Position numbers and translations under genes: made by a program. The notes below the pieces were generated by a model that was not told where the DNA came from, ran no database searches, and saw only the letters and a list, made by a program, of their open reading frames with translations. 36,404 nucleotides of DNA from JAFECT01 sp964432415 (GTDB lineage Bacteria > Pseudomonadota > Alphaproteobacteria > Caulobacterales > Caulobacteraceae), in contig CAYSNW010000041.1 in NCBI GenBank assembly GCA_964432415.1, positions 1 through 36,404 of the forward strand, in the 5' to 3' direction. This document shows positions 31,069 to 36,404 of the stretch, one piece after another; positions within the stretch are counted from its first letter, which is position 1, and each line of letters opens with the position of its first letter.

Positions 31069-31760
31069 AATTGTCCTTCACGTTGAAGCATGGCGGCGGC
31101 CGCCGCCTTCTCCGCATCCTGGCGCGAACGGCCCTCCCCCCGGGCCGGCTCCCAGCCTGCGACCGCGGCCTCTACCACAAAGGTGGGCGCGTGGTCCGGT
31201 CCTTCGCGGGAGACGATCCGATAGGCCGGCGCGCCCTTGCCCTTCGACGCGGCCCACTCCTGCAGGTGCGACTTGGGGTTCAGGGCGTTGAGCGAGCCCA
31301 GCGCTGCGACCTCCGCCTCCCAGCGCGGGCCGAACACCTGGCGCGCCGCATCCAGGCCGCCATCGCGGTAGACCGCCGCGATCACCGCCTCGCAGGCGTC
31401 GCCCAGGATCGTGGGGTTCTGGCGGCCGCCGCCCTTGGTCTCGCCCGCCGCCAGCCTGAGCGCCGGGCCGATGCCGATCTGCTCGGCCACCCGCACGCAG
31501 GCCTCGCGGCTGACCAGGGCGTGCAGGCGCTTGGAGAGGTCGCCCTCCGACAGGTCGGGAAAACGGTCGATCAGCATCTCGGCCACGATCAGGCCCAGCA
31601 CCCGGTCGCCCAGGAACTCCAGCCGCTCGTTGTCGGCGATCGACTTGGCCCCCTGCCCCGCGCTGGCATGGGTCAGGGCGCGCTCCAGCAGGGCGCGATC
31701 CTTGAAGACGTAGTCCAGACGGCGTTCGAGATCGGCGACCGCGCTCAGGCGTGCATTCAT
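31065..31760 (-). CDS. rnc: ribonuclease III
   Basis: 231 aa. Cuts double-stranded RNA in rRNA and mRNA processing. Signature NERLEFLGDRVLGLIVAEML lies near 44-63 with the catalytic acidic residues. ILGDACEAVIAAVYRDGGLD is the second acidic patch. The C-terminal dsRNA-binding domain (about 158-228) includes KSHLQEWAASKGKGAPAYRI and RSRQDAEKAAAAAMLQREG. The ATG at 31760 overlaps the lepB stop (ATGA), and the rnc stop overlaps the era GTG. Confidence 0.97.
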   Translation of the reverse strand: MNARLSAVADLERRLDYVFKDRALLERALTHASAGQGAKSIADNERLEFLGDRVLGLIVAEMLIDRFPDLSEGDLSKRLHALVSREACVRVAEQIGIGPALRLAAGETKGGGRQNPTILGDACEAVIAAVYRDGGLDAARQVFGPRWEAEVAALGSLNALNPKSHLQEWAASKGKGAPAYRIVSREGPDHAPTFVVEAAVAGWEPARGEGRSRQDAEKAAAAAMLQREGQL

Positions 31761-32914
31761 TTCAGCGTGTGGAAGAACCGCGAGAAGCGCACCTTGGTGA
31801 ACCAGGTCCAGGGCTTCCAGAGCGAGGCGCCCGGATACCAGGAGAACAGCACCACCTGGGCCTTGCCGACCAGGTTCTCGGCCGGGACGAAACCCACGCC
31901 GTTCTGCTCGGGCGAGAAGCGGCTGTCGACGCTGTCGTCGCGGTTGTCGCCCATCATGAAGTACTGGCCGGCCGGGACGGTGAACACCTCGGTGTTGTCG
32001 GCCTGCTCATAGGGGCTGAAGTCCTGCATCTGGTGGACCACGCCGTTGGGCAGGGTCTCGGACTGCAGCATCGCGTCGCGCTTGTCGCCGAAGTAGGTGT
32101 CGACCTTGATCTTGCCCAGCGGCTTGTACGGAACCGGAGCGCCGTTGATGTAGAGCTGGTCGTTGATCATCTGCACCTTGTCGCCGGGCAGGCCGATGAC
32201 GCGCTTGATGTAGTCGATCTTCAGGTCGCGCGGCAGCTTGAACACCACGATGTCGCCGCGCTGGGGCCCCTTGTCCATGATCCGGCCCGAGAACAGCGGC
32301 GGGCTGAACGGGATGGAGTGCTTGGAGTAGCCGTAGTTCCACTTGGACACGATGATGTAGTCGCCCTGGTACAGGTTGGGCTCCATCGAGGCCGACGGGA
32401 TGGTGAAGGGCTGGAAGAACAGCACGCGCAGGACCAGCGCGATCAGCAGGGCGTAGAAGATGGTCTTGGCGATCTCGAAGAACTCGTCCTTGGCGCCCTT
32501 TTCCTCCTGCGGCTCCGCGGCGGCGTGGTCGTAGCGGGCTTCGGCGGCGGCTTCCGGGGCGACCGCGGCCACGGCGGGGGCTTCGGGGACGACCTCAGCC
32601 GGCGCCTGGGGAGCGGCTTCGGCGGGCATGTGCTCAACGGCCGGCTCGGCGGCGGATTCGTGCTCCAGCGGATGTTCGGCGGCGTGAACGGCCTCGGCCT
32701 CTACGGCGGCCTCATGGACGGCTTCCGAATGTACAGCTTCCGGGGCGGCCTCGACGGGCGCCTCCGCGGCATGCTCGACGACGTGTTCGGGGTGCTCGGC
32801 CGTTGCTTCCGCAACGGTTTCCGGACCGGTCTCCACCAGCTTCGGGGTCGCGCCCTCGGCCTGGTCGTGTGTGGGCTCGCCTGCGCCCGCGTGAGCGTCG
32901 GATTCGGTGCTCAT
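31757..32914 (-). CDS. lepB: signal peptidase I with a long His/Glu/Ala-rich N-terminal extension
   Basis: 385 aa, versus about 250 for many alphaproteobacterial homologues. Residues about 145-167 form the single membrane anchor (EFFEIAKTIFYALLIALVLR). After it come FTIPSASMEP with nucleophile S176, YIKRVIGLPGDKV with general base K237, and MGDNRDDSVDSR. The first about 140 residues are low-complexity Ala/Glu/Pro/His, with twelve histidines (8, 16, 41, 44, 48, 62, 67, 77, 81, 85, 95, 130), predicted cytoplasmic. The ATG at 32914 has a weak ribosome site; internal Met96 is another possible start, though it would leave a long open frame unexplained. The stop overlaps the rnc start. Confidence 0.93.
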   Translation of the reverse strand: MSTESDAHAGAGEPTHDQAEGATPKLVETGPETVAEATAEHPEHVVEHAAEAPVEAAPEAVHSEAVHEAAVEAEAVHAAEHPLEHESAAEPAVEHMPAEAAPQAPAEVVPEAPAVAAVAPEAAAEARYDHAAAEPQEEKGAKDEFFEIAKTIFYALLIALVLRVLFFQPFTIPSASMEPNLYQGDYIIVSKWNYGYSKHSIPFSPPLFSGRIMDKGPQRGDIVVFKLPRDLKIDYIKRVIGLPGDKVQMINDQLYINGAPVPYKPLGKIKVDTYFGDKRDAMLQSETLPNGVVHQMQDFSPYEQADNTEVFTVPAGQYFMMGDNRDDSVDSRFSPEQNGVGFVPAENLVGKAQVVLFSWYPGASLWKPWTWFTKVRFSRFFHTLK

Positions 32915-32966
32915 CTGGTATCCATTCCCCGCCGATACGCGTCAAACCGTGTTGCGTAAGCCCGTA

Positions 32967-33368
32967 TTAGGGCGACGGCAAGGCTTCAATAACCACGAAC
33001 GCCTGGGCCCACGGCTTATCATCCGTCAGTGTGACATGGATGCGAACCGTCATCCCCTCCGGGGTGATTTTGGCCAGCCGCGCCGCCGCGCCGCCGGTCA
33101 GGGCCATGGTCGGGGCGCCGGAGGGCGCATTCACCACCCCCATGTCGCGCCAGTAGACCGAGCCTCGCATCCCGGTCCCCAGCGCCTTGGCGCAGGCTTC
33201 CTTGGCGGCGAACCGCTTGGCATAGCTGGCCGCCCGGTCGGGCTTGCGCTCGGAGCGCGTCCGTTCGGTGTCGGTGAAGCAGCGTTGGGAAAACCGTTCG
33301 CCGAAGCGGTCGAGCGAGTTCTGGATACGCCGGATGTCGGTCAGGTCCGCGCCGATGCCGAGGATCAT
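32967..33368 (-). CDS. acpS: holo-[acyl-carrier-protein] synthase
   Basis: 133 aa. It transfers 4'-phosphopantetheine from CoA to apo-ACP. MILGIGADLTDIRRIQNSLD has the metal-binding D8, and KRFAAKEACAKALGTG carries E57. HVTLTDDKPWAQAFVVIE is the family's C-terminal strand pair. The ATG at 33368 overlaps the pdxJ stop (ATGA). lepB follows after 52 nt. Confidence 0.95.
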   Translation of the reverse strand: MILGIGADLTDIRRIQNSLDRFGERFSQRCFTDTERTRSERKPDRAASYAKRFAAKEACAKALGTGMRGSVYWRDMGVVNAPSGAPTMALTGGAAARLAKITPEGMTVRIHVTLTDDKPWAQAFVVIEALPSP

Positions 33369-34123
33369 GCGCCCCGAGCCTCGTCGATACAGGCGCGCAT
33401 CCTCAGGATGGCGGCCTCCAGCCCGACAAAGATCGCCTCCCCCACCAGGAAATGGCCGATGTTGAGCTCGCGCACCTCCGGGATCGCCGCGATCGCCCCT
33501 ACCGTGCCGTAGTCGATGCCGTGACCCGCGTGCACCTCCAGCCCGCGCCGATGGGCGTCCGCCGCCGCCGTCTGCAGCCGCTCCAGGATCGCCGAGGCGT
33601 CGCGACCCTCCCGCACGGCGTCGCAGTAGGCGCCGGTGTGCAGTTCGACCACCGCCGCGCCTACGTCCTGGGCCGCCGCCATCTGCTCGGGACTGGCCTC
33701 GACGAACAGCGAGACGCGCGAACCGTTCTCGCTAAGACGCCGCACCACCGGGGCTACGGTGTTGTGCAGCCGGGCCACGTCGAGGCCGCCCTCGGTGGTG
33801 ACCTCCTGTCGCCGCTCGGGCACCAGGCAAACCGCGTGGGGCGCCCAGCGAAGCGCGATCTCGGTCATCTCGTCGGTGACCGCCATCTCCAGGTTCAGCG
33901 GCTGGCCCAGGCGCCCGACCAGCTCGGTCAGGCGCTCGATGTCGCGGTCCGAGATATGGCGCCGGTCCTCGCGCAGGTGGGCGGTGATCCCGTCGGCGCC
34001 GGCCTGGATCGCCAGTTCCGCCGCCCGCACCGGGTCGGGATAGTCGGCGCCGCGGGCGTTCCGCACCGTGGCCACGTGGTCGATGTTGACGCCCAGGCGA
34101 ATGGGCGCGAGCGGCGCGCTCAT
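33365..34123 (-). CDS. pdxJ: pyridoxine 5'-phosphate synthase
   Basis: 252 aa. It joins 1-deoxyxylulose 5-phosphate and aminoacetone 3-phosphate into pyridoxine 5'-phosphate (DXP-dependent vitamin B6 route). TIM-barrel marks: RLGVNIDHVATVRNARG (10-26), ITAHLREDRRHISDRD, NLEMAVTDEM, CLVPERRQEVTTEGGLD, GLEVHAGHGIDYGTV and ELNIGHFLVGEAIFVGL. The ATG at 34123 overlaps the pyrE stop. The frame continues upstream through pyrE, and that part is rejected. The PLP made serves GlyA and HemA among others. Confidence 0.97.
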   Translation of the reverse strand: MSAPLAPIRLGVNIDHVATVRNARGADYPDPVRAAELAIQAGADGITAHLREDRRHISDRDIERLTELVGRLGQPLNLEMAVTDEMTEIALRWAPHAVCLVPERRQEVTTEGGLDVARLHNTVAPVVRRLSENGSRVSLFVEASPEQMAAAQDVGAAVVELHTGAYCDAVREGRDASAILERLQTAAADAHRRGLEVHAGHGIDYGTVGAIAAIPEVRELNIGHFLVGEAIFVGLEAAILRMRACIDEARGA

Positions 34124-34704
34124 GCCGACAGCCGCCGGCTGCCTGGATCCTCGATCGGCAGGGCCGCCAGTTCCGGCGGCAGGGCGTCGGCCGGATAGGC
34201 CGGGACATCCAGGGTCGCCAGGGCCACCAGCGGCGCGCCCACGTCCGCGCGGCCACCCGAGCGGTCGACGATGCAGCCGGCCACGACCACGTCGCCGCCG
34301 GCGGCGCGGATCGCCTCGATGCATTCGCGCGAGGACAGGCCCGTGGTGACGATGTCCTCGACCATGGCCACCCGGGCGCCGGGCTCCAGCGTAAAGCCCC
34401 GGCGCAGCTTGAACTGGCCCGCGTCGCGTTCGACGTAGACCGCGGAAACGCCCAGCCAGCGCGCGGTCTCGTAGCCCGGGATGATGGCGCCCACCGCCGG
34501 CGAGACCACGATGTCGATCTGGCCGACCGCCTCGCGCAGCTTCTGCGCCAGCGCCTTGCACAGCCGCTCGGCGCGGCAGGGATTTTGGAACACCAGGTTC
34601 TTCTGCAGGAACACGCCGCTGTGCAGCCCGGAGGACAGCACGAAATGGCCCTCGCGCAGGGCGCCGGCGTCTCGGAATTCGTTCAGGACGTCTTCGGAGG
34701 TCAT
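34120..34704 (-). CDS. pyrE: orotate phosphoribosyltransferase
   Basis: 194 aa from the ATG at 34704 (MTSEDVLNEFRDAGALREGH). It makes OMP from orotate and PRPP in pyrimidine synthesis. The PRPP loop reads VAMVEDIVTTGLSSRECIEA, with V115-L123 at its core. GHFVLSSGLHSGVFLQKNL and VVSPAVGAIIPGYETARWLG are also standard. Upstream codons to 34809 are rejected. First gene of the pyrE-pdxJ-acpS-lepB-rnc-era series; its promoter should lie in the 34705-35000 gap. Confidence 0.95.
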   Translation of the reverse strand: MTSEDVLNEFRDAGALREGHFVLSSGLHSGVFLQKNLVFQNPCRAERLCKALAQKLREAVGQIDIVVSPAVGAIIPGYETARWLGVSAVYVERDAGQFKLRRGFTLEPGARVAMVEDIVTTGLSSRECIEAIRAAGGDVVVAGCIVDRSGGRADVGAPLVALATLDVPAYPADALPPELAALPIEDPGSRRLSA

Positions 34705-35000
34705 GGGGCGGTCATAGCGCCAACCGGGCCGCGGACGGAAGACCGCTCGTGGCGCGCGCAACAGATGGAAGCTTGTGTTTACCGCCGGCGCACACCATAT
34801 GAGCGCCATCGCAACCCGACGTCGCGATCCTGAGGCGCTTCCACTGGCGCCCGGAGCGGCGTTCGAAGCGGGCCTTACGAGCCCTCCTCTGCGATCATCA
34901 GGTTCGACCGGACGGCCCCAGCCCCCTGTGCGGACCCCAATCCCGATCCACCATGCCCGCGCCTGAACGGCCGCGCCGCATTACCGAAGACCGAAAGACC
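34705..35000. other. gap between pyrE and the 50-aa frame
   Basis: It should hold the pyrE promoter on the minus strand and one for the 50-aa frame on the plus strand. I see no convincing -35/-10 pair, no repeat and no RNA. A plus frame 34799-34966 (55 codons) is Pro/Arg-rich and not credible. Confidence 0.5.
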
Positions 35001-35153
35001 ATGTCCAACCGAAACAAGCGTAACCGCCGGGCCAACCAGCCCCGCCTCGACCACAGCCACGCGCCCTGGCGGCGCAACGATCGCCCCGTCGCGCCCGACG
35101 CCGTGCTGACCCAGAAGGAACTGCAGGAGGCCGTCGCCGAGATGCTCGGCTGA
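35001..35153 (+). CDS. possible 50-aa small protein convergent with rsh
   Basis: 50 aa. Basic Arg/Asn-rich start MSNRNKRNRRANQPRLDHSH, then APWRRNDRPVAPD and an amphipathic acidic end VLTQKELQEAVAEMLG. A start 16 codons upstream (34953) is open. No family is recognised. The basic head with helical acidic tail and the change of composition along the chain look more like a real small protein than a chance frame, but the ribosome site is weak (GAAAGACC). It ends 7 nt from the rsh stop. Confidence 0.5.
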   Translation: MSNRNKRNRRANQPRLDHSHAPWRRNDRPVAPDAVLTQKELQEAVAEMLG

Positions 35154-35160
35154 CGCGCGC

Positions 35161-36404
35161 CTAGCCTTTCACCCGATCCACGGTCTCCACCGGGGGGCAG
35201 GCTCTCAGCGCCGCGGCGATGTGGGTCAGGTGGCGGGCGTCGACCACCTCGACGTCGAACTCCACGTCGAAGAAGTCCGACTGCCGGTGGGTCATCTTCA
35301 TGTTGATGATGTTGGCCCCGGCCTCGCCGATGATGGTGCACGTCTGGCCCAGCACCCCGGGCGCATTCCTGATCGTCGCGCGCAGCCGCGCGGTGGCCAT
35401 GGAGTTGCGCTCGGCCTCGGGCGTCCATTGCAGGTCGCGCCACAGGTCCTCGCGGTCCTCGAATTCCGCCAGCCGTTCGCAGTCGATGGTGTGGACCGTC
35501 AGGCCCACACCATCCTGCAGGATGCCTACGATCCGGTCGCCCGGCACCGGGCTGCAGCAGGGCGCGAAGTGCACCGAAACCCCCGGGGTCAGGCCGCCGC
35601 CGCGCACGAACAGCCGCCCCTGCTTGCCGTCCTCGATGCGGGTCCGGGCCGAGGCCGCCGCGCGTTCGGAATCCTTCAAGCCCGGGAACACCGCTTCCAG
35701 CACGCCGGTCGGGATCACCCGCCCGCGGCCGACCGCCTCGAACAACTCCTCCTCGGAGCCCACGATGAACTGGTCCAGCGCGGGCCTCAGCGAAATGGCC
35801 GACAGCGTCTTTCCCGCACGGGCGAAGATCTGCTCGACGGTCACTCGGCCGAGCTTGACGAACTCCTCCCGCTCCGTCTGACGGATATGGCGCCGGATCG
35901 CCGAACGCGCGCGTCCGGTCACGGTCAATGAGCGCCAGTCGGGCGGGATCGAGGGCTTGGGCCCGCGGATGACCTCCACCACGTCGCCGTTCTGCAGCGC
36001 CGTGCGCATGGGACGAAGCTCGCCGTTGACCTTCACCCCGATGGCGGTGTCGCCCACGCTGGTGTGGACGGCATAGGCGAAGTCCAGCGGCATGGCGCCA
36101 TTGGGCAGGCTGATCAGCTGGCCCTTGGGGGTGAAGACGAACACCTGGTCCAGGAACATCTCGAGCTTGGCGTGCTCGACCAGGTCCTCGACGTCGCCGC
36201 CACCGTGTTCAAGCACCTGGACCAGGTGGCGCAGGTTCTGCAGCGGGTCGCGCCCGCCGCCCTCTTCCGCGGCCTCGGCGTCAAAGCCGTAGCTCTGGTC
36301 CTTGTAGCGCCAGTGGGCGGCCACGCCCTCCTCGGCGATGCGGTCCATGTGCTCGGTGCGGATCTGCATCTCGATGCGCATGCCCTTGGGGCCGACCACC
36401 GTGG
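35161..36404 (-). CDS. rsh: bifunctional (p)ppGpp synthetase/hydrolase, C-terminal part (cut by window edge)
   Basis: About 414 residues are visible; the hydrolase domain and most of the synthetase domain are outside the window. IEMQIRTEHMDRIAEEGVAA is the end of the synthetase domain. The TGS domain starts near DQVFVFTPKGQLISLPNGAM and FAYAVHTSVGDTAIGVKVNG. HFAPCCSPVPGDRIVGIL lies in the zinc-finger/helical region. The ACT domain closes the protein, with NAPGVLGQTCTIIGEAGANI and FFDVEFDVEV. A single Rel/SpoT (Rsh) is usual in alphaproteobacteria. The stop is TAG at 35161; its neighbour pyrE lies upstream in the same orientation. Confidence 0.95.
   Translation of the reverse strand, partial: TVVGPKGMRIEMQIRTEHMDRIAEEGVAAHWRYKDQSYGFDAEAAEEGGGRDPLQNLRHLVQVLEHGGGDVEDLVEHAKLEMFLDQVFVFTPKGQLISLPNGAMPLDFAYAVHTSVGDTAIGVKVNGELRPMRTALQNGDVVEVIRGPKPSIPPDWRSLTVTGRARSAIRRHIRQTEREEFVKLGRVTVEQIFARAGKTLSAISLRPALDQFIVGSEEELFEAVGRGRVIPTGVLEAVFPGLKDSERAAASARTRIEDGKQGRLFVRGGGLTPGVSVHFAPCCSPVPGDRIVGILQDGVGLTVHTIDCERLAEFEDREDLWRDLQWTPEAERNSMATARLRATIRNAPGVLGQTCTIIGEAGANIINMKMTHRQSDFFDVEFDVEVVDARHLTHIAAALRACPPVETVDRVKG

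Noticed and set aside
34799..34966. 55-codon plus frame upstream of the 50-aa frame
   Set aside because: Pro/Arg-rich, no ribosome site, overlaps the expected pyrE promoter region.
1..36404. tRNA, rRNA, CRISPR arrays, transposases, phage genes
   Set aside because: None seen on either strand; no cloverleaf sequence, regular spacer array or transposase motif was noticed.

Overview
The window is dense, GC-rich alphaproteobacterial chromosome that looks like Caulobacterales (Phenylobacterium/Caulobacter type). The reasons are the block rsh - pyrE - pdxJ - acpS - lepB - rnc - era - recO, a solitary motB beside a bacterial Ate/Bpt gene, a C5-pathway 5-aminolevulinate synthase, a MucR/Ros regulator, and alphaproteobacterial control sites (a GTTC-N7-GTTC LexA box and an FNR/FixK box). 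Genus cannot be proven from the sequence alone. I see no rRNA, tRNA, insertion sequence, prophage or CRISPR array.

Layout. 1-3266 (minus): glyA - nrdR - ribD - ribE - ribB, one-carbon metabolism and riboflavin synthesis in near-overlapping order; ribD has only the reductase domain. 3435-3940 (plus): a MucR-like regulator with its own terminator. 4032-10742: an unusual accessory zone with four paralogues of an exported COG4798-type class I methyltransferase-fold protein, one alone on the plus strand and three in tandem on the minus strand. Between them lie a two-DTG aspartic-protease-like protein, hemA with an FNR/FixK box, and mmsB. 10821-14246 (minus): isobutyryl-CoA-dehydrogenase-like, MFS and 3-hydroxyisobutyryl-CoA-hydrolase-like genes, which together with mmsB make most of a valine-degradation set. 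14322-18327 (plus): two coupled hypothetical genes, hemB, an AraC regulator and a serine hydrolase. 18331-19697 (minus): a flavin reductase and a second HIBADH-family dehydrogenase. 19792-21497 (plus): motB and bpt. 21498-21882: no clear gene, but an SOS-like promoter, short repeats and a REP-like hairpin. 21883-27708 (minus): lemA, an M48 peptidase, a coupled 54-aa ParD-tail-like protein, a PH-like membrane protein, parC and a DUF1311-type protein. 27828-28547 (plus): a secreted hypothetical. 28552-36404 (minus): recO, nat, era, rnc, lepB, acpS, pdxJ, pyrE and the C-terminal part of rsh, with a 50-aa plus-strand ORF before rsh.

How the genes work together: many neighbours share 1-8 nt (ATGA, GTGA or TTGA junctions), implying translational coupling. 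The most unusual elements are the exported methyltransferase-fold family, the toxin-less ParD tail coupled to LemA/M48, the SOS-type promoter with no evident gene, the long His/Glu/Ala extension on signal peptidase I, and mutually exclusive hairpins before a 52-codon ORF upstream of mmsB.
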